Assembly (NCBI GenBank): GCA_029975915.1
Contig: JARKOC010000352.1
Span: 62,001-126,000 of the forward strand
Direction: 5' to 3'
From: Bryobacteraceae bacterium
GTDB lineage: Bacteria > Acidobacteriota > Terriglobia > Bryobacterales > Bryobacteraceae
DNA length: 64,000 bases
In this document: piece by piece, positions 16,255 through 25,342 of the stretch
Layout: each line of letters starts with the position of its first letter
Numbering within the stretch: the first letter of the stretch is position 1
Notes under the pieces: generated by a model
Seen by the model: the letters and a program-made list of their open reading frames with translations, nothing else
What the model was told of the DNA's origin: nothing
Databases searched by the model: none
Made by a program: the position numbers and the translations under genes

Positions 16255-18690
16255 ATGGTGGCCCTGCCGCCACGCTTGCTTGCCATCGTCTTGGTCTGCA
16301 CCAATGGCGCCGCAGCCGGTCTGATCGTACACCGCGACGCGGCCGGATTCCAATTTACACCCGCGGTGGAGATGGAAATCAATGGCAAGGACAGGGCACT
16401 GATCCTGGGACTGGAGGTCCCGGCAGCCGCTTCGGCCAGCCGTTTGCAGTCCTTTCGTCTAGGCGCAACTCTTATCCGTGACCAGGCATCGGGAGTCGTC
16501 GGCGCCTACACCAAAGGATCTCCATTCAGGTATCTGTATCCCGACGGAATCCCGCGCAATGCGGCGCCAGCGCCGCGAGAGGCATGGAAACAGGTCCGGA
16601 TCACATTCAAGCGTGTCCAATCTGACAAAGCCCCATCGGCGCTCGCTGCCGACCAGTTTGTCGCCTATCTCGCCGGAGAGACTGAGGAACTTGCCGCCAT
16701 TTGCACTGACACGGAGGCGCTGAAACTGATCGGCGGCGACCAGCCGTTTGATGCCCAAATCACGTTGACCGCAGCTGCCGTGGCCGCATTCGGCGCCCAC
16801 CCGGCAATGGCCGCGGTTGAGCGCCACGTGTCGGACTCGATGAGGGTGCGATTGGGGAGGTTCAACCGCGGAATTGACAGCGCCGCCAGTCTCGACGAAG
16901 GTCTGCGCTTCTCCCAACTGTCGGATAAGTCCTATCCATCGCTGCCCGGACATATTGAGCTTCGTAGAAAACTGTCCGAAAGTAAGAGCTGGCTGGACCG
17001 CAAGTCCGCCATCCTGCACGCCCTCGCCGCGGGCGAGCAGTGGGACGCGTTCCTGCTCTGTTACTCAGACTTCGAGATTCATCAGTCTTCGTTTCCATCT
17101 CTGATGAAGTTGCGAGAAAAGGCATTGCAGTCGAGCCTCGACGTGCATTGGGCCGAGGGGAAGCAGCGGATGGCGCGCGGGCACTACAAACGAGCGTTCG
17201 AGCAGTTGCGTTTGGCAAGTTTCCGCCGGCCGTCGGATTCGTCGCTCCAAAAAGAACTCTCAATCGCCTGGAGTGAATACTCGCGCCAAGCGGCTGCCGC
17301 CGCCCGGCAATCGCGTCCGGTCCTGACAGCCGGACAGCGGGATGCCCTGGCGCAGTCGCTCCACTTCGCAGCGCGCTACCGCGAGCAGAACAAACTCGAC
17401 GATGCCATGAAGAGCATCGCCGAGGCCGAAGGAATCGACCCGGTCTCGCTGCCAGTGCTGCTTGCCAAGGCCGGTATTCTTGGCGCCAGAAACGAGATCG
17501 CAGCCGCGTTGGAGACGCTCGACGTTTACGACCTGAACGCCGTAGATGAGGAGCGTAATGCAGGGTCCAAACTCCGGAACGACTTGCTGTTCCAGTTGAC
17601 CGCCGGCTTAGGCGATCTGAGCAGAAAGTCGGAGGCCGCCTGGAACGCCGGCCGCTACCATGAATCCCTCCGGCTGGCGCGCCAAGGATTGCTGGCCAAT
17701 CCAAGGACGCCAGATCTGCTTTACCGGGCCGGCGCCGCCGCTTTGATCACACGCGACAGCAAGTCAGGCAAGGACTTCCTCTCGCGCTACCTCCAGACAT
17801 CTGACTCGATAGATGCCGATCTGAAGCTCCGCGCCTCCGTGTACAGCCTTCTTGCCAGTCTTGAGGAGCCGGTAGCCCCTCCCTCCGAGGGAGAACCAAA
17901 CTGGCTCTCCGGCGTGAAACTGCCGCCGTTGACCCCATATTGCCCAATCAGTCTCGCATTCCAGCCCAGGATCGACCGCATCGCGGCGTCAAACAAGCTG
18001 AGCCTCCAGTTCCAGTACGATGGCCCCAGGCTGAAGTCCATCATCCCGGTGTTCGAGAAGAACGCTCAGCCGACGGGTGAGAAGCCAGTCGCCTTCACCT
18101 ACCATCCGCGGATCCCCCATGCGGTCGCCGTCGACCATGGCGATCAGGCACGCAAGCTCCCTGATGATCCTGACCTTCTGCTCGAATCGTCCAATGTTGT
18201 GCTGCCAAATACACCGCTGGCCGATCCGCAGATGGCGTTGCGGCTCGCTGGGAGAAACATCGCCCTCACAGTCGCCGGCAACCGCTTCTTCAACCCCTTC
18301 GTCTGGGAACGTCCATATGTCTTCTCGGTCGAATACGACAGCCAGGGCCGCGCTCAACGGGCCCATCAACTGCCGGAAGCGGGCCCATCCGCGCGCCCTC
18401 CCGTGGCGGCCGAGTTCTCTTGGGATGGATTCAGACTCAGCGAAATCAGGGTTTACCAGCCCACCGAAGGCGTGAGTTCACCTCCGCTCATCTACCAGCG
18501 CAGGCTTCGCTATGAACAAGGAAGGCTGGTTGGAGAGGAGATCCGGGCCGGCGCCAAATCGTCATCAATCAAGTACAAGTGGAATGCCGGACAACTCGTC
18601 TCGGCGGAGTGTGAAAAGGACGAAACGCTCGATGGGCGTTCACGCGATGTCTTTTTTGCGCCGCCTGCCCGAACGCGGAGTAACTTGTGA
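16255..18690 (+). CDS. large secreted TPR protein, first gene of the caspase operon
   Basis: 811 residues. A signal peptide (about 1-21, LLAIVLVCTNGAAAG) is followed by an N-terminal beta-rich domain (to about 180), a helical TPR-like region (about 280-540; ARGHYKRAFEQLRLASFRRP, NAGRYHESLRLARQGLLANP) and a C-terminal beta-rich domain (about 560-811) with no known motif. GGAGGTGG 12 bases before ATG 16255 is a good ribosome site. Its stop overlaps the GTG start of the caspase-fold gene (GTGA), so the two are produced together. It is likely periplasmic or surface-exposed and may be the partner or substrate of the caspase protein (inference). Confidence 0.7.
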   Translation: MVALPPRLLAIVLVCTNGAAAGLIVHRDAAGFQFTPAVEMEINGKDRALILGLEVPAAASASRLQSFRLGATLIRDQASGVVGAYTKGSPFRYLYPDGIPRNAAPAPREAWKQVRITFKRVQSDKAPSALAADQFVAYLAGETEELAAICTDTEALKLIGGDQPFDAQITLTAAAVAAFGAHPAMAAVERHVSDSMRVRLGRFNRGIDSAASLDEGLRFSQLSDKSYPSLPGHIELRRKLSESKSWLDRKSAILHALAAGEQWDAFLLCYSDFEIHQSSFPSLMKLREKALQSSLDVHWAEGKQRMARGHYKRAFEQLRLASFRRPSDSSLQKELSIAWSEYSRQAAAAARQSRPVLTAGQRDALAQSLHFAARYREQNKLDDAMKSIAEAEGIDPVSLPVLLAKAGILGARNEIAAALETLDVYDLNAVDEERNAGSKLRNDLLFQLTAGLGDLSRKSEAAWNAGRYHESLRLARQGLLANPRTPDLLYRAGAAALITRDSKSGKDFLSRYLQTSDSIDADLKLRASVYSLLASLEEPVAPPSEGEPNWLSGVKLPPLTPYCPISLAFQPRIDRIAASNKLSLQFQYDGPRLKSIIPVFEKNAQPTGEKPVAFTYHPRIPHAVAVDHGDQARKLPDDPDLLLESSNVVLPNTPLADPQMALRLAGRNIALTVAGNRFFNPFVWERPYVFSVEYDSQGRAQRAHQLPEAGPSARPPVAAEFSWDGFRLSEIRVYQPTEGVSSPPLIYQRRLRYEQGRLVGEEIRAGAKSSSIKYKWNAGQLVSAECEKDETLDGRSRDVFFAPPARTRSNL

Positions 18691-20375
18691 GCGGAACAAT
18701 GAAGACCTTCCAGCACTGCTTGTTCTGTTTCTCCGCTGCGCTTCTGGCCGCAACACTGGCTGCCCAGGCCGACGAAGGACGCCGGGTCGCGCTCGTGATC
18801 GGCAACGACGCCTATCCCGCCGGTCCTCTCCAGAATGCCGTCAACGACGCCCGCGCCATGCAGAAGGCGCTCGCCGGAGCCGGATTCCGAGTCATCCTGG
18901 CCGAAAACGCCAACAAGATCGATATGGAGCAGAAGATCATCGACTACTTCGAATCGATCGGACCGGGCGACACGGCTCTGTTCTATTTCGCCGGACACGC
19001 CGTTCAGATCGAGAACGAGAACCTGCTTCTGCCGGTCGATTTCCAGCCAGGACGGACCGTCATTGAGTCCAAATTCAAGTCGCAGTCGCTAGCCCAGATC
19101 TTCGAGTACCATAAGAAAGCCCGCCCCGGAGTCACCATCGTCATCATCGACGCCTGCCGCAGCAACCCTGCCGCAGAGACTCATTCGCTCCAGGCTGGCC
19201 TCGCCATCCCTCAAAACGCAGGCCGCGAAACCTACATCGCATATTCCACCAGCCCGAACCATGTCGCCGCCGACAACCCGGACGGACGGAATAGTTGGTT
19301 CACCGAAGCTCTGTCGCGCCAGATCTCCGAACCCGGACTCACCATTGATGACGTTTTCACCCGCGTCCGGCTCAAAGTGGAAAGCGCCACCGGCGGCTCC
19401 CAGACGCCTTGGTCTCAAACCAGCCTGACCGCGAAGTTCTACTTCCACCCGCCCAAGGACGCCGAGATGGCGGCAGACGAGTCCATCGCTGCCAAATGGT
19501 GGGCCGACGCCCAAGAGCATGCGCTCCTCGGCGACTGGCCTGAGTCGATCGAACTCGCCAATCGCGTCCTCAAACACAAGCCCGGCGGCGCCCTGGAGAA
19601 GGCCGTTAAGGCTCGCCTCCCTTATTTCGAGGCACGCGCCTCAGCCGCAAAGCGATATGAAGCCGGAGAATACGCTCCCGCCCTCGCCGACTACGCCAGA
19701 GCGCTGGAACTCGACCCATTCGATTATCGGGCCGGCCTGGATGCCGCCGGTTCGGCTTTGCTCGCCAGCGACTTGGGACGCGCCGCAGCTTTGCTGGAAT
19801 CGGTGCAGCTTCGTGGAACTTCCAAAATGGCGGCCCGCGCCGAGGCGATGCTCACCGCGCTGGCGAAAGTGGAACCCGCAGCCGCCGCAGCGCTCAAGCG
19901 CCCATCCCCGGCGCCGCCTCCCATCGCGGAGCTCTTCCCAGGACAGAAGCTCGGCGTGCCCGATTTCGACGCAGGCCTGCGAGCCAGCCGCCGTAGCGCG
20001 ACATTCGACTATTCCGCGGTGGCGAGGCAGTTCGCCCCGCCTCCAGCTCAGACGGCAACCGCGGCCCAACCGGCGAATGAGGCAGCCCCCGCGCCTGCGA
20101 TTCACGGCGAAACCATCTCGGTGGAGATCCGTTCACGCGACACTTCGCCACACCGCGATCTCCGGGTCGAAGAGCAGGGCGAGATCGTTCTCGCCTCCGA
20201 CCGGCAAGAGGTTATCGTCCTGGTCGAGGGAAAGCCAGTGGCAAGGAATCTCCCCTATACGATCAGGATTCCCGCTGGAACCTACGACGTTCGTGTGCTC
20301 TCGGCCAGCCAGGTGCTCGTGGAGCGGCAAGTGTCGGTGCGGGCCGGCCAGAAAGTCGAGCTGACGATCAAGTGA
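18687..20375 (+). CDS. exported caspase-family (C14) protease with TPR and C-terminal beta domain
   Basis: 562 residues. A signal peptide (5-27) precedes a caspase/metacaspase-like domain: RVALVIGNDAYP, ALAGAGFRVILAEN, the histidine of the dyad at His104 (FYFAGHAVQ) and the nucleophile Cys157 (IVIIDACRSNP), both intact. A TPR-like helical part (about 260-410) and a linker rich in Pro/Ala follow. The last 90 residues resemble a PEGA-type beta domain (LPYTIRIPAGTYDVRVLS). It should cleave after basic or acidic residues in exported proteins; specificity is not readable. It is coupled to both neighbours by GTGA overlaps. GTG 18687 or ATG 18699 could be the start. Confidence 0.85.
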   Translation: MSGTMKTFQHCLFCFSAALLAATLAAQADEGRRVALVIGNDAYPAGPLQNAVNDARAMQKALAGAGFRVILAENANKIDMEQKIIDYFESIGPGDTALFYFAGHAVQIENENLLLPVDFQPGRTVIESKFKSQSLAQIFEYHKKARPGVTIVIIDACRSNPAAETHSLQAGLAIPQNAGRETYIAYSTSPNHVAADNPDGRNSWFTEALSRQISEPGLTIDDVFTRVRLKVESATGGSQTPWSQTSLTAKFYFHPPKDAEMAADESIAAKWWADAQEHALLGDWPESIELANRVLKHKPGGALEKAVKARLPYFEARASAAKRYEAGEYAPALADYARALELDPFDYRAGLDAAGSALLASDLGRAAALLESVQLRGTSKMAARAEAMLTALAKVEPAAAAALKRPSPAPPPIAELFPGQKLGVPDFDAGLRASRRSATFDYSAVARQFAPPPAQTATAAQPANEAAPAPAIHGETISVEIRSRDTSPHRDLRVEEQGEIVLASDRQEVIVLVEGKPVARNLPYTIRIPAGTYDVRVLSASQVLVERQVSVRAGQKVELTIK

Positions 20376-21628
20376 GACATCATTTGCAGTCCGGCAACTC
20401 TGACAAAGCCAGTGCCGTTCTCCAGTGTGCATTCACTGCGTTCATACTCTTCTCGCCGTTGGCGCCCGCCCAACAGTGGAGCAGCCGGGCTGAATATGAC
20501 ATGGCGCTGGAAGTCCGCAACCAGCCAGCCCCAGAGGCGCGCTTGGCGCTCATCGAGCAGTGGAAACGCCAGTTCCCTTCCTCGCCGCTGGCCAAGACAC
20601 GCGCCGAACTCGCTCTGGAGGCAGCCGAGGCTCTCGGGGATCCGGCAAAGATCTCTTCCGCGGCCCGTGACCTGTTGTCCGCCGATGCCAACAGCTTTGC
20701 CGCGCTCTATTGGCTCACTTTGCTGACGCCTTCGCAAGCCGACCAATCCCCCGCGGCACTCGACTCAGCAGCAGCAGCCGCCGGACGATTAATCACAGCG
20801 GCGGATTCCTTCTTCGGGTCGCCGGCGATGAAAGGACAGCCGGGCGCTGCCGGTACCCACCGGCAACAATCGTTGGCCCTCGCTCACCGCACGATCGGGT
20901 GGGTGCAGTGGAAACGCGGAAATTTGGATGCCGCCCAGCGCTCGCTCCTGGCCAGCCTGATGGCCGATCCGCAGCGGGCAGATGTCTCCGCCTGGCTCGG
21001 AACCATCCTTGCACCGTCGGCTGAGCAGCCGTTCAGGCTCGCCGCCATCTGGCACTTGGCGCGCGCGGCCTATCTGGACGGCCCCGGCGTCCTGCCCAGC
21101 GCCGAAAGACGTGAAGTGAGGGCGCTGCTCGAAGCGGCCTATGCGGCTTATCACGGCTCAACCGACGGGCTGGACAAGATCGGCGAATCCGCGCGTTCAA
21201 CCGTGCTCCCGCCGAACGATTTCCGCATTGAAACCGCCGCCGAAGCCGCTGAGCGCGCGTGGGAAGACGGAGTCCTCAAGGCGAATCCGGATCTCCAACC
21301 CTACCTCGATATCCGCCGCCGCCTGCTAGCCGCCAGAGACGAAGACCTCGCCCAACTCATCCCTAACATCGTCCTGCCGAGCCTGAGAGGAACGCTGCTC
21401 GGCTGCAACCCGGAGGCCCGGCCCAGGGAACTTCAAATCGGCATTACCGGGCCCGGCGCCCAGGAAGCAGTTCTCAAGCTCGACTCAGCCCTGTCGAAAT
21501 GCCCCGATCTGGGCGCCGTGCTGGAGTTTCAGGGAACCCTGTCGGGCTTCACCCGCCAGCCCTACCTTCTCACCATCGAGGCCACGCGCAAGGCAATCAC
21601 CATCACGCCGCCCCCTGCCTTGCAATAA
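20372..21628 (+). CDS. secreted helical-repeat protein, third gene of the caspase operon
   Basis: 418 residues beginning with a signal-like segment (VLQCAFTAFILFSPLAPAQQ), followed by alpha-helical repeats of TPR/Sel1 character (LALIEQWKRQFPSSPLAKTRAE, RTIGWVQWKRGNLDAAQRSLLAS). No catalytic motif is seen. The GTG start overlaps the caspase stop (GTGA). The C-terminal 80 residues (LGCNPEARPRELQIGITG onward) are beta-rich. It may present substrates to, or restrain, the caspase-fold protein; this is inferred only from the coupling. Confidence 0.65.
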   Translation: MRHHLQSGNSDKASAVLQCAFTAFILFSPLAPAQQWSSRAEYDMALEVRNQPAPEARLALIEQWKRQFPSSPLAKTRAELALEAAEALGDPAKISSAARDLLSADANSFAALYWLTLLTPSQADQSPAALDSAAAAAGRLITAADSFFGSPAMKGQPGAAGTHRQQSLALAHRTIGWVQWKRGNLDAAQRSLLASLMADPQRADVSAWLGTILAPSAEQPFRLAAIWHLARAAYLDGPGVLPSAERREVRALLEAAYAAYHGSTDGLDKIGESARSTVLPPNDFRIETAAEAAERAWEDGVLKANPDLQPYLDIRRRLLAARDEDLAQLIPNIVLPSLRGTLLGCNPEARPRELQIGITGPGAQEAVLKLDSALSKCPDLGAVLEFQGTLSGFTRQPYLLTIEATRKAITITPPPALQ

Positions 21629-21689
21629 GGGCTGCGCCCACGGCCACCGGCGCAAATGTAAGCTATTGCATGGTGAGGTGTTCCCCATC

Positions 21690-24104
21690 ATGAAGACCAG
21701 CCGCGACAACGAGTTGACCCGCCGCAGCCTGCTGCGTTCGTCCGCCATCCCCGCCCTGTCGGTCGCGATCCTGCCAAACGAACTCGCCGTCCAGGAGCAG
21801 GCTCCGCGCGCCGCCGCCGGCATAGATCGCGTCACCGTCCTGCCAGGAAAGACCTACCTCCGCGGTTGGGCCGGCTACGGCGACCCTCCACGCCGCGATC
21901 CTCGCCGCGACGAAACGCCCGCCCCCGTTCCAACGGGCCCCGCCATCCACGTCACCTGGACCAAGCAATCCGGTCCCGGCCCGGTCGCCTTCGCCGACCC
22001 CAAAGCGCCTGTCACTACGGCTTCGTTCAAGACACCCGGCCTCTACACCTTGAAACTCGAAGCGTCGAACGGCGCATCCACAGTCTCCTCCACCGTCCAG
22101 GTACTGGTCGAAACCCCGCCGCCCGCCCGCCAACTCGACGCCGTTTATCCCCGGACCTTCAAGCTTGACAGCCCGCTCTGGAACGCCCGCGCCAAGGCCC
22201 TCATCGTCAACTGGATCCCACACTGCATCGACCAGATCAACCGCACTGATATCAAAGTCGGCGAGGGGGGCATCGACAACTTCATCGAGGCCGGCAAGAA
22301 GCTTCGCGGAGAACCCTGCGGTCTCCACAAGGGGTACGTTTTCTCGAACGCCTGGGTCCACCAGACCGTCGAATCCATGTGTATCGCCCTCATGGTCGAT
22401 CCTCAGGGCGACGCGGAGATCATCGAAGCGCATAAGAAGATGCGCGCCACTCTCGACAACTGGATTCCCATCATCCTCGCCGCCCAGGAGCCCGACGGCT
22501 ACCTTCAAACCGCCTTCACCCTGGACCGCGCCGGACGCGGCGGCAAAGTCGTCGAAAGCAGCAAGTTCAAGCACTGGGACCCGGCCCACCGCGGCGACCA
22601 CGAAGGCTACGTCGCCGGCTACTTCATCGAATCCGCCATCAACCATTACATGATGACCGGCGGCAAGGACCTGCGCCTCTACAACGCCGCCAAGAAGCTC
22701 TGCGATTGCTGGTGTGACAACCTCGGCCCTGCGCCGAAGAAACCCTGGTACGACGGCCATCAGCAGATGGAACAGGGCCTAGTCCGCTTCGGCCGCTTCG
22801 TGAACGACATGGAAGGCGCCGGCAAGGGGAACCGCTACATCCAGCTCGCCAAATACCTTCTCGACGCCCGCTACGTCTCCGCCCCCGGCGAGCGCAGCCG
22901 CCACTCCTACGACCAGAGCCATCTGCCCGTCGTGGAACAATACGAGGCCGTCGGCCACGCCGTCCGCGCCGTCTACACTTACTCGGGTATGGCCGATGTC
23001 GCCGTCGAAACCCACGACCCCGACTACCAATCCGCCGTCAAGTCCATCTGGGCGAACCTCGTCCACCGCAAGCTCTATCTCACCGGCGGCGTCGGCAGCG
23101 GCGAAACCTCCGAGGGCTTCGGCGAGGACTACTCGCTCCCCATGGACTCCTACTGCGAGGCCTGCTCCAGTTGTGGCGAAATCTTCTTCCAGTGGAAGAT
23201 GCACCTCGCCTATCACGATGCCAGCTACGTGGACCTCTACGAAGAGACCCTCTACAACGCCCTGCTCGGCTCGCTCAGCCTCGAAGGCAAGCACTTCTAC
23301 TACGACAACCCGCTCGACGAGCGCCATCCTCGCTACGCCTGGCACGTCTGCCCGTGCTGCGTCGGCAACATCCCGCGCACTTTGCTGATGCTGCCGACGT
23401 GGACCTATACGAAGTCGGCCGACAGCATCTATGTGAACCTCTTCGCCGGCTCGACCATACGCATCGAAGGCGTCGCTGGAACCGATGTCGAGATCGTCCA
23501 AAAGACCGATTACCCCTGGCGCGGCCAGGTCGCGCTCACCGTCAATCCGCGAGAGACCAGACAGTTCAGCCTCCGCATCCGCGTGCCCAACCGCAACCCC
23601 AGCGCGCTCTACCGCAGTTTGCCCGACGTTCCGGCCGTCAACCTGTACTCGGTCAATGGCGACCCGCAACTTGCGAAAAACGAGCGGGGCTACGCCGTCC
23701 TGACGCGCGAATGGCGCGCGGGCGACAAGGTCGAATTCAACGTGCCGCTGCTACCGCAACTTGTCTTCGCGGATGACAGGATCGCCTCCACCCGGGGCAA
23801 GGTCGCTCTACGCTATGGACCGCTCATCTACAACATCGAGGCCGCCGATCAGGACATTTCGAAATCACTGCCGCCCGACGCGCGCCTGACAACAGAATGG
23901 CGGCAGGGCCTCCTGGGCGGCATCACCGTCATCCGCTCCCGGTTCTCCGACGGCTCGCCCCTGCTGGCCATCCCGCACTTCGCCCGCATGAACCGCACCC
24001 CCGGCCGCGACTACCCCGCCCCCCAACCCCGCCCCGACGCCACGGGCAAGAGGCCCGAGCCGCCGCCCCTGGCATCCATCGTGTGGATCAAGGAAGGGGT
24101 GTGA
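21690..24104 (+). CDS. exported GH127-family glycoside hydrolase (beta-L-arabinofuranosidase type)
   Basis: 804 residues: Tat-like signal (TRRSLLRSSAIPALSVA), an N-terminal PKD/Ig-like domain (about 35-140, VTWTKQSGPGPVAFADP), then the (alpha/alpha)6 GH127 (DUF1680) domain and C-terminal beta domains. The zinc-cysteine active site of the family is complete: Glu490 and Cys492 (YCEACSSCG) plus Cys556-Cys557 (HVCPCCVGN). It should release arabinofuranose or a related sugar from plant polymers outside the cytoplasm. GAGGTG 8 bases before ATG 21690 supports this start over 21666. The appended PKD-like domain is uncommon. Confidence 0.88.
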   Translation: MKTSRDNELTRRSLLRSSAIPALSVAILPNELAVQEQAPRAAAGIDRVTVLPGKTYLRGWAGYGDPPRRDPRRDETPAPVPTGPAIHVTWTKQSGPGPVAFADPKAPVTTASFKTPGLYTLKLEASNGASTVSSTVQVLVETPPPARQLDAVYPRTFKLDSPLWNARAKALIVNWIPHCIDQINRTDIKVGEGGIDNFIEAGKKLRGEPCGLHKGYVFSNAWVHQTVESMCIALMVDPQGDAEIIEAHKKMRATLDNWIPIILAAQEPDGYLQTAFTLDRAGRGGKVVESSKFKHWDPAHRGDHEGYVAGYFIESAINHYMMTGGKDLRLYNAAKKLCDCWCDNLGPAPKKPWYDGHQQMEQGLVRFGRFVNDMEGAGKGNRYIQLAKYLLDARYVSAPGERSRHSYDQSHLPVVEQYEAVGHAVRAVYTYSGMADVAVETHDPDYQSAVKSIWANLVHRKLYLTGGVGSGETSEGFGEDYSLPMDSYCEACSSCGEIFFQWKMHLAYHDASYVDLYEETLYNALLGSLSLEGKHFYYDNPLDERHPRYAWHVCPCCVGNIPRTLLMLPTWTYTKSADSIYVNLFAGSTIRIEGVAGTDVEIVQKTDYPWRGQVALTVNPRETRQFSLRIRVPNRNPSALYRSLPDVPAVNLYSVNGDPQLAKNERGYAVLTREWRAGDKVEFNVPLLPQLVFADDRIASTRGKVALRYGPLIYNIEAADQDISKSLPPDARLTTEWRQGLLGGITVIRSRFSDGSPLLAIPHFARMNRTPGRDYPAPQPRPDATGKRPEPPPLASIVWIKEGV

Positions 24105-24465
24105 AGCGCAGGCGCCGCTCATCACGAGCCCTGCAATGATGTCGGAACGGTGTTCGCTGGCAAGGGTTCTCTCCTCCGCGTCGCGCCCTTGCCTGCTGCG
24201 CACCGTTCCGGCGGGACTAGAGCCGCGAGGGGCGGCTCCGGCGGGAACGCTCGCAGTCTACTCGCCCATCTCCAATTTGCTGAACTTGACGCACAGTAAT
24301 TGTGGGAGTTCATCTGGACCGGCAGCGCATCCAGGAAAGGGCGCTGAGTGGCGTGGACGGCTCGAAGATCCTGCTGGAACCATTCAATTGTGATGACTTG
24401 ATCAATCCACGCGGCGGTTGGTGCGCGCAAATGGCTCGAGCTGATCTTGATCGAAAATTAGAGGC
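24105..24465. other. 361-base gap with hairpin and a small open frame
   Basis: Between the GH127 stop and the flavin reductase stop. It contains the perfect 7-bp hairpin GAGCCGC/GCGGCTC at 24220-24238, flanked by the direct repeat CCGGCGGGA (24208-24216 and 24238-24246), a REP-like or terminator-like structure for the GH127 gene. An open frame GTG 24302 to TAG 24469 could encode 55 residues ending GGWCAQMARADLDRKLEA. No ribosome site and no recognisable family is seen; it may be a gene remnant. Confidence 0.4.
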
Positions 24466-24936
24466 CTAGCCGGTAATCCGGCGGTAGGAGCGGTTGTAGT
24501 AAAGAAGCGGACGGCCCTCACGAGAGGCGGTTCTTTTCACCTCCCCGATGAACAGGGTATGGTCGCCCTGGAGAATGCGGTCCACGACAACGCAGTCAAA
24601 CTCGGCCAAGGCTCCGTGGAACACTGGGGCTCCGGTAGACCCGTTGGTCCAGGAGAGTCCGGCGAAACGATCGGCGCCGGGGCGCGAAAACCGCGCCGAG
24701 ATTTCTTCCTGGTCGTCGCCGAGCACGAGGATGGAGAAGCCGTGTGCGAGGGAAAAGTGGCGGTAGGCGGAGGCGCGGTGGTCGATCGAGACCAGCACAA
24801 GGTGAGGATGCCAGCTTACGATGGTGAACGAACTCACCGTCATTCCGTAGGGCAAGTGGTCGGATCCGGTAACCGTCGCCACAGCCACGCCCGTGGCCCA
24901 GCGGGCACAAGCGTGACGAAAACTCTCCTGATCCAA
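24466..24936 (-). CDS. flavin reductase-like FMN-binding protein
   Basis: 156 residues. FRHACARWATGVAVATVTG, YGMTVSSFTIVSWHPHLVLVSID, FSILVLGDD and DCVVVDRILQGDHTLFIGEV are the blocks of the small-subunit flavin reductases that supply reduced FMN or FAD to monooxygenases. The TTG at 24936 is chosen: AAGGAG lies 7 bases upstream and the protein then begins exactly where the family does (LDQESFRHAC). A longer frame to 25005 would overlap the HU promoter. No monooxygenase is adjacent. Divergent from HU. Confidence 0.87.
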   Translation of the reverse strand: MDQESFRHACARWATGVAVATVTGSDHLPYGMTVSSFTIVSWHPHLVLVSIDHRASAYRHFSLAHGFSILVLGDDQEEISARFSRPGADRFAGLSWTNGSTGAPVFHGALAEFDCVVVDRILQGDHTLFIGEVKRTASREGRPLLYYNRSYRRITG

Positions 24937-24980
24937 GCCGGTACTCCTTGAAGTTTGGGAAATTGCGGTCGAAGAGCGGC

Positions 24981-25010
24981 TTGACAAGCCGAAAAACCTA
25001 ATCATATCAT
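24981..25010 (+). promoter_or_regulatory. sigma-70 type promoter for HU
   Basis: TTGACA (24981-24986), an 18-base spacer and TATCAT (25005-25010) match -35 and -10 boxes. Transcription would start near 25017. This rules out the in-frame ATG at 25009, which lies inside the -10 box, and supports the TTG start of HU at 25069 with a leader of about 50 bases. Confidence 0.65.
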
Positions 25011-25068
25011 GAGTTTTGCGAAGTTACCGGAGCCCAGCGGGCGAGCCGGTTACCCCGAGGAGGCGAAC

Positions 25069-25338
25069 TTGATCAAGCTGGACATCGTCAACGAGGTTGT
25101 CAACCGGACCGGAATCACTAAGACCAAGGCCGAAATGGCCGTCGAGACCGTTTTCGAGTCCATGAAGCGGGCGCTGGCGCAAAGCGAACGGATTGAACTG
25201 CGAGGTTTTGGCATCTTCACGGTTCGCCCCCGAAAGACGGGCATTGGCCGCAACCCGCGGACCGGTGACGAGGTTGCCATCCCGCCGGGCAAGGCAGTCC
25301 GTTTCAAGCCGGGCAAAGAACTGCAATCGCTCGACTAG
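25069..25338 (+). CDS. HU/IHF-family DNA-binding protein
   Basis: 89 residues, the usual length: LIKLDIVNEVVNRTGITKTKAE, FESMKRALAQSERIELRGFG, FTVRPRKTGIGRNPRTG (DNA-contact arm with RNP) and AVRFKPGKEL. It bends and packages DNA as a dimer. The TTG start at 25069 has GAGGAGG 5 bases upstream and follows the promoter at 24981-25010. An ATG-based start at 25009 would add twenty residues foreign to the family. It is followed 4 bases later by the membrane protease gene, so HU leads an unusual operon with cell-envelope genes. Confidence 0.92.
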   Translation: MIKLDIVNEVVNRTGITKTKAEMAVETVFESMKRALAQSERIELRGFGIFTVRPRKTGIGRNPRTGDEVAIPPGKAVRFKPGKELQSLD

Positions 25339-25342
25339 AGCC

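Noticed and set aside
25009..25068. ATG-based N-terminal extension of HU
   Set aside because: The ATG lies within the predicted -10 box and the extra residues are foreign to HU; TTG 25069 has an ideal ribosome site.
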